DNA from: Neptunicoccus cionae
GTDB taxonomy: Bacteria; Pseudomonadota; Alphaproteobacteria; Rhodobacterales; Rhodobacteraceae
Direction of reading: 5' to 3'
NCBI RefSeq assembly: GCF_014643735.1
Contig: NZ_BMKA01000012.1
Coordinates: 1 to 48,547 of the forward strand
DNA length: 48,547 bases
Both the position numbers and the translations under genes were made by a program. The notes under the pieces are model-generated. The model searched no databases and was not told where the DNA came from. It saw only the letters and a list, made by a program, of their open reading frames with translations. This document shows, piece after piece, positions 25,225 through 33,407 of the stretch (positions are counted from its first letter, which is position 1; each line of letters starts with the position of its first letter).

Positions 25225-25785
25225 TTAGTTGCCCCGCATGATCGCGGCAACACCGGTGCGGGCCACCTCGACCAGGCCAAGAGGGCGCATCATTTCGACA
25301 AAGGCGTCGATCTTTTCCGGTGCGCCGGTAATTTCAAACACAAAGCTTTCCAGCGTGCTGTCCACAACATTGGCGCGGAATACCTCTGATGTGCGCATCG
25401 CCTCGACCCGTTTTTCCCCGACACCGGCCACTTTGACCAACGCCAGTTCGCGCTCCACGCTTGGGCCTTCAACTGTCAGGTCGTGTACATCATGCACCGG
25501 TACCAACCGACCCAATTGTGCCTTGATCTGTTCGATCACTTGCGGCGTGCCCGTGGTTACAACTGTGATCCGTGACAGATGTCCCGCGTGATCGGTTTCA
25601 GCCACTGTCAGGCTCTCAATATTGTACCCGCGACCTGAAAACAGGCCGATGACGCGGGCCAGAACACCCGCTTCATTGTCCACCAGCACGGCCAGCGTGT
25701 GGGTTTCGATTTCATCACCATAGGTGCTTTTTAGGTCATAGGCGCTTTTGCGGGAGGCGCCTTTCTTGATCCGGAGTGCGTTCAT
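25225..25785 (-). CDS. ilvH: Acetolactate synthase small (regulatory) subunit
   Basis: This 186-residue subunit has an N-terminal ACT domain (HTLAVLVDNEAGVLARVIGL, FSGRGYNIESLTVAETD) that binds valine for feedback inhibition, followed by the AHAS small-subunit C-terminal domain. It activates and confers valine sensitivity on the catalytic subunit encoded just upstream (39 bp gap). It is the last gene of the ilvIH transcript. The N-terminus carries a ~25-residue extension before the ACT domain. Confidence 0.95.
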   Translation of the reverse strand: MNALRIKKGASRKSAYDLKSTYGDEIETHTLAVLVDNEAGVLARVIGLFSGRGYNIESLTVAETDHAGHLSRITVVTTGTPQVIEQIKAQLGRLVPVHDVHDLTVEGPSVERELALVKVAGVGEKRVEAMRTSEVFRANVVDSTLESFVFEITGAPEKIDAFVEMMRPLGLVEVARTGVAAIMRGN

Positions 25786-25824
25786 TTTCTATTCCATTCT
25801 AAGCGTTGAAGGGCAGGGAGCGGG

Positions 25825-27579
25825 TTAAACCATCACCGCGCCGCCGGATTCAATCGCACCTTCGGTGGAGGCGTTGCCGAGTAGCATTTCATTGTGGGCC
25901 TTGCCTGACGGGATCATCGGGAAGCAGTTTTCGTGCTTTTCGACCAGACAGTCAAACAGGACCGGCCCGTCGTAGTTCAGCATCTCAATGATGGCATCGT
26001 CCAGATCGTCCGGATCTGAAACTTGGATACCCTTGGCGCCAAATGCCTCGGCCAGTTTTACAAAATCGGGGAGGGATTCAGACCAGCTGCTGGAGTAGCG
26101 TTCGCCGTGCAGAAGTTCCTGCCACTGGCGTACCATGCCAAGGCGTTCGTTATTCAGGATGAACTGTTTAACGGGCAGGCGGTATTGCATGGCGGTGCCC
26201 ATCTCCTGCATGTTCATCAACCAGCTTGCCTCCCCCGCGATATTGATGACGAGGGACTCTGGATGGGCCATTTGCACGCCGATAGAGGCCGGGAAACCGT
26301 AGCCCATTGTGCCAAGCCCGCCCGATGTCATCCAGCGGTTCGGATCATTAAACCCAAGGAACTGCGCCGCCCACATCTGGTGTTGGCCCACTTCGGTGGT
26401 GATATAGCGGTCATGATCCTTGGTCAGCGCCTCAAGCCGTTGCAATGCATACTGCGGCTTGATGATCTTGCCTTCCTGCTTGTAGCCAAGACAGTCCTTG
26501 GCGCTCCAGTCGTTGATCTGGCCCCACCATTTGGTGATCGCCTCAGTCTCTGTTTTGCGGCCACGGGATTTCCAAACTTTCATCAGGTCTTCCAGCACAT
26601 GGCCAATGTCCCCGATGATCGGCACGTCCACGCGGATCACCTTGTTGATCGAGGAGGGATCAATGTCGATGTGAACCTTTTTGGAGTTCGGGCTGAAGGC
26701 ATCCACGCGACCGGTGATCCGGTCGTCAAACCGCGCGCCAATGCAGATCATCAGATCGCAATCGTGCATGGTCATATTGGCTTCATAAGTGCCGTGCATC
26801 CCCAGCATACCGAGCCATTTGTCTCCGTTTGCAGGATAAGCCCCAAGCCCCATCAGGGTAGAGGTCACGGGGAATTTGGTCGCGTCAGCCAGTTCGCGCA
26901 GCAGCATCGAAGCCGCCTTACCGGAGTTAATCACACCGCCGCCGGAATAGATGATCGGCTTTTTCGCAGTTTCCATCAGCGTGGCAAGCTCTGTGATCTT
27001 ATCCATGTCACCCTTAACCCGGGGGTTATAGTGTCCCTTGTCCGCTTTGGCAGGCGCTACATAAGTCCCGTTGGCAAATTGCACGTCTTTAGGAATGTCG
27101 ACCAGCACCGGACCAGGGCGGCCGGATGTGGCCACGTGGAAGGCCTGATGCATCGTCTTGGCCAGCTCGTTCGTGTCACGCACCAGCCAGTTGTGTTTGG
27201 TGCAGGGGCGCGTGATGCCAACGGTGTCCGCTTCCTGAAAAGCATCGTTGCCAATCATAAACGTGGGCACCTGACCTGTCAGAACGATCATCGGGATGCT
27301 GTCCATCAGCGCGTCGGTCATACCGGTTACAGCGTTTGTTGCGCCCGGACCGGAGGTCACAAGAACTACACCGGGTTTACCCGTAGAGCGCGCGTATCCT
27401 TCAGCCGCGTGAGTTGCGCCCTGTTCGTGACGCACCAGAACGTGGCGAATATCGTTTTGCTGGAAGATCTCATCGTAAATCGGTAGCACCGCGCCACCCG
27501 GGTATCCGAAGACTGTGTCCACACCCTGATCCTTCAGGGCTTTAACAACAATTTGGGCTCCACTCATCTGACGTGTCAT
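25825..27579 (-). CDS. ilvI: Acetolactate synthase large (catalytic) subunit
   Basis: This 584-residue ThDP-dependent enzyme makes acetolactate and acetohydroxybutyrate, the first common step of valine, leucine and isoleucine synthesis. The catalytic Glu52 (VRHEQGATHAAEGYA) activates ThDP. The metal/diphosphate motif reads GEASW with Glu450 instead of the usual Asp of GDGS, ending in FILNN. Expression is very likely controlled by the leader peptide and attenuator upstream (27616-27725). Confidence 0.96.
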   Translation of the reverse strand: MTRQMSGAQIVVKALKDQGVDTVFGYPGGAVLPIYDEIFQQNDIRHVLVRHEQGATHAAEGYARSTGKPGVVLVTSGPGATNAVTGMTDALMDSIPMIVLTGQVPTFMIGNDAFQEADTVGITRPCTKHNWLVRDTNELAKTMHQAFHVATSGRPGPVLVDIPKDVQFANGTYVAPAKADKGHYNPRVKGDMDKITELATLMETAKKPIIYSGGGVINSGKAASMLLRELADATKFPVTSTLMGLGAYPANGDKWLGMLGMHGTYEANMTMHDCDLMICIGARFDDRITGRVDAFSPNSKKVHIDIDPSSINKVIRVDVPIIGDIGHVLEDLMKVWKSRGRKTETEAITKWWGQINDWSAKDCLGYKQEGKIIKPQYALQRLEALTKDHDRYITTEVGQHQMWAAQFLGFNDPNRWMTSGGLGTMGYGFPASIGVQMAHPESLVINIAGEASWLMNMQEMGTAMQYRLPVKQFILNNERLGMVRQWQELLHGERYSSSWSESLPDFVKLAEAFGAKGIQVSDPDDLDDAIIEMLNYDGPVLFDCLVEKHENCFPMIPSGKAHNEMLLGNASTEGAIESGGAVMV

Positions 27580-27615
27580 AATCTTGCTCCAGCTTCACAT
27601 CATAGGATCAGGCAT

Positions 27616-27638
27616 AAAAAAACCCCCGATCAGGGGGG
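27616..27638 (-). terminator. Attenuator terminator of ilvIH
   Basis: On the minus strand CCCCC(C)-TGATC-GGGGG is followed by seven T. It lies 36 bp before the ilvI start codon and after the leader ORF. Competing arms lie upstream: GCGCATGG at 27677-27684 can pair with CCATGCGC at 27640-27647, and GGCGCG at 27673-27678 can pair with CGCGCC at 27637-27642, which intrudes into the terminator stem. Confidence 0.8.
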
Positions 27639-27683
27639 CGCGCATGGGTGTAGGAACGATTGTTACCGTTTCCGCGCCATGCG

Positions 27684-27725
27684 CTAAGTCACCACGACTA
27701 GAATATATACCATTTCCGTTCTCAT
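27684..27725 (-). CDS. ilvIH leader peptide (attenuation)
   Basis: A 13-residue ORF reads MRTEMVYILVVVT. Six of its last eight residues are Val, Ile or Leu, the end products of the pathway. AAGG sits 8 bases before the ATG, and the stop codon abuts the first competing hairpin arm. Ribosome stalling at these codons when charged Val/Ile/Leu-tRNA is scarce would favour an antiterminator and let transcription enter ilvI. This is the classic arrangement for ilv operons. Confidence 0.8.
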   Translation of the reverse strand: MRTEMVYILVVVT

Positions 27726-28142
27726 GGCGGTGACCTTATGGAGGGCGGTTCGGAGGGTCAAGGGGCTTTTGTCAAGAAAATGTCGTTTCGACACCTGTTT
27801 TTGAAACTTTCGCAAAATCCGCAAAATTCCGACATGCAGATTCGGCCTCAACTGGCATCAGAGAATCCGCTCGGCCAATCTTTTGCATACCAATGCAGAT
27901 TCGCAGGCGGTCCAAATGCGGAATTGCCAATTTTTTCATCATTGTCCGACACTAATTTAACCTTAGCTTGGCGTTTCGCTGGCATTATCCTCAATATTTA
28001 CTGGCTCTAGAACGGTTGCTTTGATTATTTGTTGATTTCTTCTTTGTGTCCATTGCATGGTAACGGAGCATACGGCGGATCGCTTGGGAGAGCTTAAATA
28101 TCCGTGAGAAAATGCTAAAGAAAACATGGAGGAAATCTTTAT
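27726..28142. other. Divergent promoter region, ilvIH / TRAP operon
   Basis: This 417-bp gap is gene-free and AT-richer than its flanks. It must hold the promoters for the ilv leader (minus) and dctP (plus). On the minus strand a TTGACC occurs shortly before the leader, but no good -10 is at correct spacing. A good SD (GGAGG at 28129-28133) precedes dctP. Confidence 0.5.
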
Positions 28143-29231
28143 ATGGAACGTCGTAAGTTTCTAACGAGTGCGGCGCTTGGTGCCGGTGCTGCGGCGCTGG
28201 CCAGCCCTGCAGTCGCGGCAAGCCACGCAAAACAACTGACAATCGTATCAACCTGGCCACGGGACTTCCCGGGTCTGGGTACTTCTGCACAGCGTCTTGC
28301 CGAACGGATCGCCGTTCTGTCCAATGGCGCATTCAACGTTGAATATTTCGCCGCAGGGGAGCGCGTTGGCGCATTTGACTCCTTTGACGAAGTCGCATCC
28401 GGCAACAGCCAAGCCTATATCGGCGCTGACTATTATTGGGGCGGTAAGCACCCTGCGTTCAACTATTTCACCTCCGTGCCATTCGGGATGTCCACACCAG
28501 AGTGGAACGCCTGGATCAAACACGCTGGCGGTCAGGCTTTGTGGGACAAACTGTCCGGCGAATTTGGTCTGAAAGCGATCGGTTGTGGGTCCACCGGCAC
28601 GCAAGCTGGCGGTTGGTTCAACAAAGAGATCAACTCTCCGGATGATTTCAACGGTCTGAAAATGCGTATTCCGGGCCTTGGTGGTCAGGTTCTGTCCAAA
28701 ATGGGCGCATCCACTGTGTCCCTGCCAGGTGGCCAGATTTACGAAAACCTTGTGTCCGGTTCCATTGAAGCAACGGAATGGGTTGGTCCTTACAACGACT
28801 ATTTCATGAAGTTCTACGAAGCGGCAAAATACTACTACACTGGTGGTATGCACGAGCCAGGCGGCGGTATCGCCTTTGGTATGAACAAAGCTTGGTGGGA
28901 AGGTCTCTCGGATTACGAGAAAGCCATCATCGAAGCCGCTTGTGCCGAAGAACTAGCCTCATCCCACGAAGAAGCCATCGCCAAAAACGGCGAGTTTCTT
29001 GGCAAACTGGTGGATGATCACGGCGTTCAGGTCCGTGCATTCAACGACGATGTTTGGGATGCCTTCGGTGAAGCATCTGCAGAAGTGTTCGAAGATGCCC
29101 GTGCACACTCTGCGCTTGCAACAGAAGTGGATGATCACTTCCAGAAGACCTTGCGTGCCCAAGGGGCAATGCTGGCGGCCTTCGAGGGCACCTTCATCAA
29201 TCAACGGAACCGTGTGCTTGGCCTGATCTAA
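28143..29231 (+). CDS. TRAP transporter substrate-binding protein (DctP, TakP-like)
   Basis: This 362-residue periplasmic solute receptor has an N-terminus with a twin-arginine signal (ERRKFLTSAALGAGAAALA) and cleavage likely after SPAVA. Motifs shared with TakP of Rhodobacter sphaeroides are clear: YYWGGKHPAF, GGWFNKEIN, GLKMRIPGLGGQVL, GGQIYENL and EATEWVGPYND. This subfamily binds 2-oxo acids or related organic acids via calcium, so a carboxylate substrate is likely but not proven. It is first of three genes and is followed by a terminator-like hairpin that would raise its level over the membrane subunits. Confidence 0.93.
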   Translation: MERRKFLTSAALGAGAAALASPAVAASHAKQLTIVSTWPRDFPGLGTSAQRLAERIAVLSNGAFNVEYFAAGERVGAFDSFDEVASGNSQAYIGADYYWGGKHPAFNYFTSVPFGMSTPEWNAWIKHAGGQALWDKLSGEFGLKAIGCGSTGTQAGGWFNKEINSPDDFNGLKMRIPGLGGQVLSKMGASTVSLPGGQIYENLVSGSIEATEWVGPYNDYFMKFYEAAKYYYTGGMHEPGGGIAFGMNKAWWEGLSDYEKAIIEAACAEELASSHEEAIAKNGEFLGKLVDDHGVQVRAFNDDVWDAFGEASAEVFEDARAHSALATEVDDHFQKTLRAQGAMLAAFEGTFINQRNRVLGLI

Positions 29232-29254
29232 GGCTGTCGCATATGCGATTAGGG

Positions 29255-29280
29255 GCGGGGCTTAGCGGCCCCGCTCTTTT
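29255..29280 (+). terminator. Intra-operon hairpin between dctP and dctQ
   Basis: The stem GCGGGGC/GCCCCGC with loop TTAGCG is followed by TCTTTT. It is probably a leaky terminator or 3' stabiliser giving excess binding protein, as is usual in TRAP operons. Confidence 0.65.
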
Positions 29281-29374
29281 CCCGTATCCAGACATGTAAT
29301 CCGACCAGGCACAACAGATGCGGGCAGATTGTATGGATGCAGGCAACACCAATACTTGATCCCGGGGGGGACAA

Positions 29375-30364
29375 ATGGCCGACGCAGAACAACCCGTCGT
29401 ACTTAGAAAATATGGAGCACCAGCACCGCTGGTACGTATCTTAGGCTGGACGGTTCTAGCCTGTCTTGCAGCTTTTCTGATTAACAACATTCTTAATGTA
29501 GGCTTTGGCTATGCCCGCGTGATGGACTTTATTCAGGGGCAGGGCGGCGCTTTGGCTCTGGGGATATACGCTGGCGCCATCGCCTGTGCTGTGGTCTTCG
29601 TCCTGATGACCAAGGACGTGACATTACGATGGGACGCAAACCGGATACACCGGTTCAACCTGTACCTGATCCGCGTTTGCTTTTGGTCCGTCCTTCTGGT
29701 CGGCATCGCTGATTCCGCTATTGCGATCATGCGGGTGGAAAAGGTGCTGCAATATTTCTTTGCGGATGACACGGTGCGTTCGCTCGGTCTGTCCCGCTAT
29801 GTGGGCACCTATGTGCATCTGCCGCTGATCGGGATCAGCTTTATCATCGCGCTGTTCACCCGAACGCTCGGCTTTACGTGGTTGACGCTGATGATCGTTG
29901 CCTCAGAGCTTCTGATCGTGATTTCCCGCTTTGTCTTTTCCTACGAACAAGCCCTTATGGGTGATCTGGTGCGCTATTGGTATGCTGCGCTGTTCCTGTT
30001 TGCTTCGGCCTACACCCTTTATGAAGAAGGCCACGTTCGGGTTGACGTGCTTTACGCCGGTTTCTCTGACAGAACACGGGGTTTTGTGAACGCTTTTGGG
30101 TCTTTGTTCCTCGGGGCGGCCACCGCTTGGGTTATTCTTTACATCGGGCTGAACGGAAAACAGTCCATCATCAACGCACCGCTTATGAACTTTGAAATTA
30201 CCCAGACAGGGGGCGTCGGCATGTTTGTGAAATACCAGATGGCCGGTTTCCTCGGGCTGTTTGCGATCACCATGCTGATCCAGTTTGTAAGCTATTTCTT
30301 CGAAGCAGTCGCTGACTATCGCAGTGAACCGGGCAAGCGAGAACTCGCGCCTGTGGCCCACTAA
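29375..30364 (+). CDS. TRAP transporter small membrane subunit (DctQ), N-terminally extended
   Basis: This 329-residue membrane protein is nearly twice the usual DctQ size (~160-200). The C-terminal part (from about VGTYVHLPLIGI onward) has the DctQ features, including the conserved YTLYEEGHVRVDVLY segment. The N-terminal ~150 residues add about three extra membrane helices (for example ILGWTVLACLAAFLINNIL, GIYAGAIACAVVFVLM). It is followed by dctM with a 12-bp gap. GGGGGGGA precedes the ATG. Confidence 0.88.
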   Translation: MADAEQPVVLRKYGAPAPLVRILGWTVLACLAAFLINNILNVGFGYARVMDFIQGQGGALALGIYAGAIACAVVFVLMTKDVTLRWDANRIHRFNLYLIRVCFWSVLLVGIADSAIAIMRVEKVLQYFFADDTVRSLGLSRYVGTYVHLPLIGISFIIALFTRTLGFTWLTLMIVASELLIVISRFVFSYEQALMGDLVRYWYAALFLFASAYTLYEEGHVRVDVLYAGFSDRTRGFVNAFGSLFLGAATAWVILYIGLNGKQSIINAPLMNFEITQTGGVGMFVKYQMAGFLGLFAITMLIQFVSYFFEAVADYRSEPGKRELAPVAH

Positions 30365-30376
30365 GGACCGAATATC

Positions 30377-33031
30377 ATGGAAATTCTCTTTCTCGCCATA
30401 CTGGTCCTTATTATGGCCACTGCCCTTGGCTCCGGTTATCCGGTGGCCTTCGCGTTGCCTGGTGCAGCCATCATCACCATCGGCCTTGCGGCCGGTGCCG
30501 GTTATCTGTTTGACGGCAGTACCGATGCCTATTTCCACTCTGGCGGGCCGCAACAGTGGCTGTCTGCGGGGGTGACGAACCTGCGCGGTGTCTATTGGGA
30601 GGTCGAGAGGGATACGCTGATTGCGATTCCCTTGTTCATCTTCATGGGCATCATGCTGCAACGCTCCAAAATCGCCGAAGACCTGCTGGTCACAATGGCG
30701 CAACTGTTTGGCCCTGTGCCAGGTGGTCTGGGTATTTCGGTTGTGTTTGTGGGGGCCTTGCTGGCGGCGACGACCGGTATTGTGGGCGCGACTGTGGTGG
30801 CGATGGGGCTGATTTCCCTGCCAGCCATGCTGCGCAACAATTATTCGCCATCACTGGCAACAGGTACGATTGCGGCCTCTGGCACGCTTGGGCAAATCAT
30901 TCCGCCTTCCATCGTGCTGATCATTCTGGCCGACCAATTGGCCAGTGCGACAGATCAGGCATCCACAGCGCGTAAAGCGCTTTATAAGGAAGCCACTGGC
31001 GAACTGTCTATGCCGTCTGTGTTCGATGTGGCATCGACCTCTGCGGGCGAGATGTTCCTTGGCGCGTTTATCCCGGGCTTGGTTCTTGTGGCGCTTTATA
31101 TGCTCTACATCCTTGTCTACGCGATCATCCGTCCGGCTTCGGCCCCTGCGGTGAAATATGCGGGCAAGTTCAACGCCGCTTTCTGGGCTAATGTAGCGCT
31201 GACACTGATTCCGCCGCTTGCCCTGATCTTTCTGGTTCTGGGGTCCATCATCGCCGGTATCGCCACGGTGAACCAAGCCGGTGCCATTGGCGCGGCAGGG
31301 GCGATGATCATGGCGGGGTATCGTCTGGCAGCGGGGCGCAAGACCACCTACGTGCCTGCGATTATCGCAATGGTGTCCCTTGGTGTGATTGCCTATTGCT
31401 TGTCGAACTTTGAGATGAACATCAAAGGGATGCAAACCGACAACGACCGGCTGGGTGTGATGATCGGTCTGGCGGCTTCAGCGGCTTTGCTGGTCTCCCT
31501 GATTTGGTCCGGCTGGCGCACGTTGCGGATTGATAACACGCTGCACGGGGTGATGCTGGAAACGGCAAAAACCACGTCATTGGTCTTCATCATTCTGCTT
31601 GGTGCTGCCATGCTGACCGCCGCCTTCCGCGCTTTTGGCGGTGAGGAATTGGTGCGTGAGTTCCTGAACTCTCTTCCGGGAGGCTTCTGGACGCAGTTCA
31701 TTATCGTGATGGGCGTGATCTTCGTGCTCGGGTTCTTCCTCGACTTTATCGAGATCGCGGTTGTGGTTGTGCCGATTGTTGCACCAATCCTGCTTGCCGA
31801 TCCCGAAGCGAATATCACGGCTGTATGGCTTGGCGTGATGATCGGTCTGAACATCCAAACATCGTTCCTGACACCGCCCTTCGGCTTTGCACTGTTCTAT
31901 CTGCGCGGGGTTGCACCGGCGGCTGTTAAGACCGTTCAGATGTATAAGGGCGTGATTGCGTTCATCTCCCTTCAACTGTTCGCACTGTTTATTGTCGGCT
32001 TCTACCCGCCGCTGGTGAACTATCTGCCCAACCGGGTGAGCTATTTGTCCGAGACCTCTCCGCCACCGCGCAATCCAAAGCTGCAATATTGCATGGAAGA
32101 ATACGTGGGTGGTGTGATCGCCGAAAGCAACGGAGCGGTGGCACAGGCCGTGCAAACCGCACAAGGGCTGAACTTCTCTATCCTGCCAAACAAGATGGCC
32201 AAGACGCTTGAAACCGATATTGCTGGCGCGCAGGAAGCTTTGGACTCCCTACAGGCTGCATTCATCGCTGAAGAGGCGGTTCAAGTTGCCGGTGTAGAAT
32301 ACCGCCCAAGACTGCGTGTGGTCCGGAGCATCGAAAAGAAAATCCGCCACGAGGACGAGATTCTTCAAGAAGCGCGCAAACTTTTGGGTCGCTTGCAAGG
32401 AGACGACACTGCGCGGCGGGCTGAACTGGAGGCGGAAATCGCTGAGGCCGAGGCGAATATCGCCGAGTTGCAAGCCCAAGTACCGGCAGAGTGGGAAGAA
32501 ACCCACACCACCTTTGCCAAGCTGACAAAGGCGGAAACCGATGCACGCAACAATTATCGCCGCAAAGCGGACGCCTCTTATACAACGGCCGCAGAAACAC
32601 TTGACGCGATGGACGGGACGGCGGCCTATCTGGCACTTGAACAAGAGTTGCGCGATCTTGCGGGAATCATCGCAACCGGTGAACCCGAGGAGACAGAAGG
32701 CATGGTGAACGACCTGTCCCGCAAGTTTTCCGAGATCGGGGCAACGGACGAAGTTCGCTCGGCGCTGAGCAAGGCGCGGCGCAAGCTAAAGTCACGTACA
32801 CCGGATGTAGATGCCGCACTTGAGGAATACGCCGATGCATTGGCCGCCTATGAAGAAGGCAAGGTCTGGCGCGCGGCCGCTGAAACGGAACTGCGGGTCG
32901 GTCTGGCAAGCTACCTTGATGCCATCCGTGGCACGCTGGGAACCCGCGTGCAGCCCAAACTGAACCGTGAGCAGGCGCTCTTTCTTGCGTCTTGTTCGGC
33001 AGAGCATCGGGATATTTCCCTGAACTTCTAG
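30377..33031 (+). CDS. TRAP transporter large permease (DctM) fused to a long coiled-coil tail
   Basis: This protein has 884 residues. Residues ~1-550 are the multi-helix DctM permease, with typical blocks such as GPVPGGLGISVVFVGALLAA, GTIAASGTLGQIIPPSIVLI and a late TSFLTPPFGFALFYLRG. From about residue 552 it turns into a ~333-residue hydrophilic, Glu/Ala/Arg/Lys-rich helical region (RRAELEAEIAEAEANIAELQ is typical), predicted coiled coil. Ordinary DctM is ~430 residues, so both the permease (by an insert) and the tail are enlarged. The tail's function is unknown. The open reading frame is continuous with no sign of frameshift. Confidence 0.9.
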   Translation: MEILFLAILVLIMATALGSGYPVAFALPGAAIITIGLAAGAGYLFDGSTDAYFHSGGPQQWLSAGVTNLRGVYWEVERDTLIAIPLFIFMGIMLQRSKIAEDLLVTMAQLFGPVPGGLGISVVFVGALLAATTGIVGATVVAMGLISLPAMLRNNYSPSLATGTIAASGTLGQIIPPSIVLIILADQLASATDQASTARKALYKEATGELSMPSVFDVASTSAGEMFLGAFIPGLVLVALYMLYILVYAIIRPASAPAVKYAGKFNAAFWANVALTLIPPLALIFLVLGSIIAGIATVNQAGAIGAAGAMIMAGYRLAAGRKTTYVPAIIAMVSLGVIAYCLSNFEMNIKGMQTDNDRLGVMIGLAASAALLVSLIWSGWRTLRIDNTLHGVMLETAKTTSLVFIILLGAAMLTAAFRAFGGEELVREFLNSLPGGFWTQFIIVMGVIFVLGFFLDFIEIAVVVVPIVAPILLADPEANITAVWLGVMIGLNIQTSFLTPPFGFALFYLRGVAPAAVKTVQMYKGVIAFISLQLFALFIVGFYPPLVNYLPNRVSYLSETSPPPRNPKLQYCMEEYVGGVIAESNGAVAQAVQTAQGLNFSILPNKMAKTLETDIAGAQEALDSLQAAFIAEEAVQVAGVEYRPRLRVVRSIEKKIRHEDEILQEARKLLGRLQGDDTARRAELEAEIAEAEANIAELQAQVPAEWEETHTTFAKLTKAETDARNNYRRKADASYTTAAETLDAMDGTAAYLALEQELRDLAGIIATGEPEETEGMVNDLSRKFSEIGATDEVRSALSKARRKLKSRTPDVDAALEEYADALAAYEEGKVWRAAAETELRVGLASYLDAIRGTLGTRVQPKLNREQALFLASCSAEHRDISLNF

Positions 33032-33034
33032 CGG

Positions 33035-33061
33035 GCTGGGCGAGTTGTTCGCCCAGCTTTC
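33035..33061 (+). terminator. Terminator 1 after the TRAP operon
   Basis: A perfect 9-bp stem GCTGGGCGA/TCGCCCAGC with loop GTTGT is followed by TTTC; it starts 4 bases after the dctM stop. Confidence 0.7.
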
Positions 33062-33070
33062 AAACAGATT

Positions 33071-33109
33071 ATCCCCATTGGATCGAAAGGTTCGATGGGG
33101 ATTTTTTTG
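33071..33109 (+). terminator. Terminator 2 after the TRAP operon
   Basis: ATCCCCAT...ATGGGGAT, with an inner CGAA/TTCG stem, is followed by a run of seven T. It forms a tandem pair with the hairpin at 33035. Confidence 0.75.
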
Positions 33110-33210
33110 TGGTTTGGTTGGAAAAGGGGGGGCTTGTTGTCGTTTCCTGACCGGATGAAGAGCCAGTAACAAATGTAACTTTCTGACGTTGCTGTGTTTT
33201 TTCGTTTATG

Positions 33211-33300
33211 ACCCTGCAAATATGAAGCGTCATACAAGAAGCTTCATATAACACGCTTCATAAATGAAGCTTCATATAAGAAGCGTCGATATTGCAGGGT
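33211..33300. repeat. Five 14-bp repeats inside an inverted repeat
   Basis: The outer arms are ACCCTGCAA (33211-33219) and TTGCAGGGT (33292-33300). Between them, starting at 33224, five 14-bp units follow head to tail: GAAGCGTCATACAA, GAAGCTTCATATAA, CACGCTTCATAAAT, GAAGCTTCATATAA, GAAGCGTCGATATT. Units 2 and 4 are identical, and each contains the palindrome GAAGCTTC. The array lies between convergent genes, so it is not a promoter element. Function unknown. Confidence 0.85.
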
Positions 33301-33407
33301 GATCGCAGCATGATACGCGACTCGGAAGGCGATCCATCGCGCAGCCCAATCCCGCGCGCAAGCTGATGCCACGCGGTGAACTTCTCGCAAATCCAAAAGT
33401 GAAACCG

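Noticed and set aside
26023-27486. 487-residue plus-strand open frame
   Set aside because: It lies wholly antisense to ilvI, whose motifs are unmistakable; the open frame is a codon-bias shadow.
27616-27638. The ilv hairpin as the terminator of an upstream gene
   Set aside because: No gene ends there; it is oriented with ilvI and follows a Val/Ile/Leu leader ORF, so attenuation is the better reading.
33211-33300. Repeat array considered as a CRISPR
   Set aside because: Units are only 14 bp, directly adjacent without spacers, and no cas genes are present.
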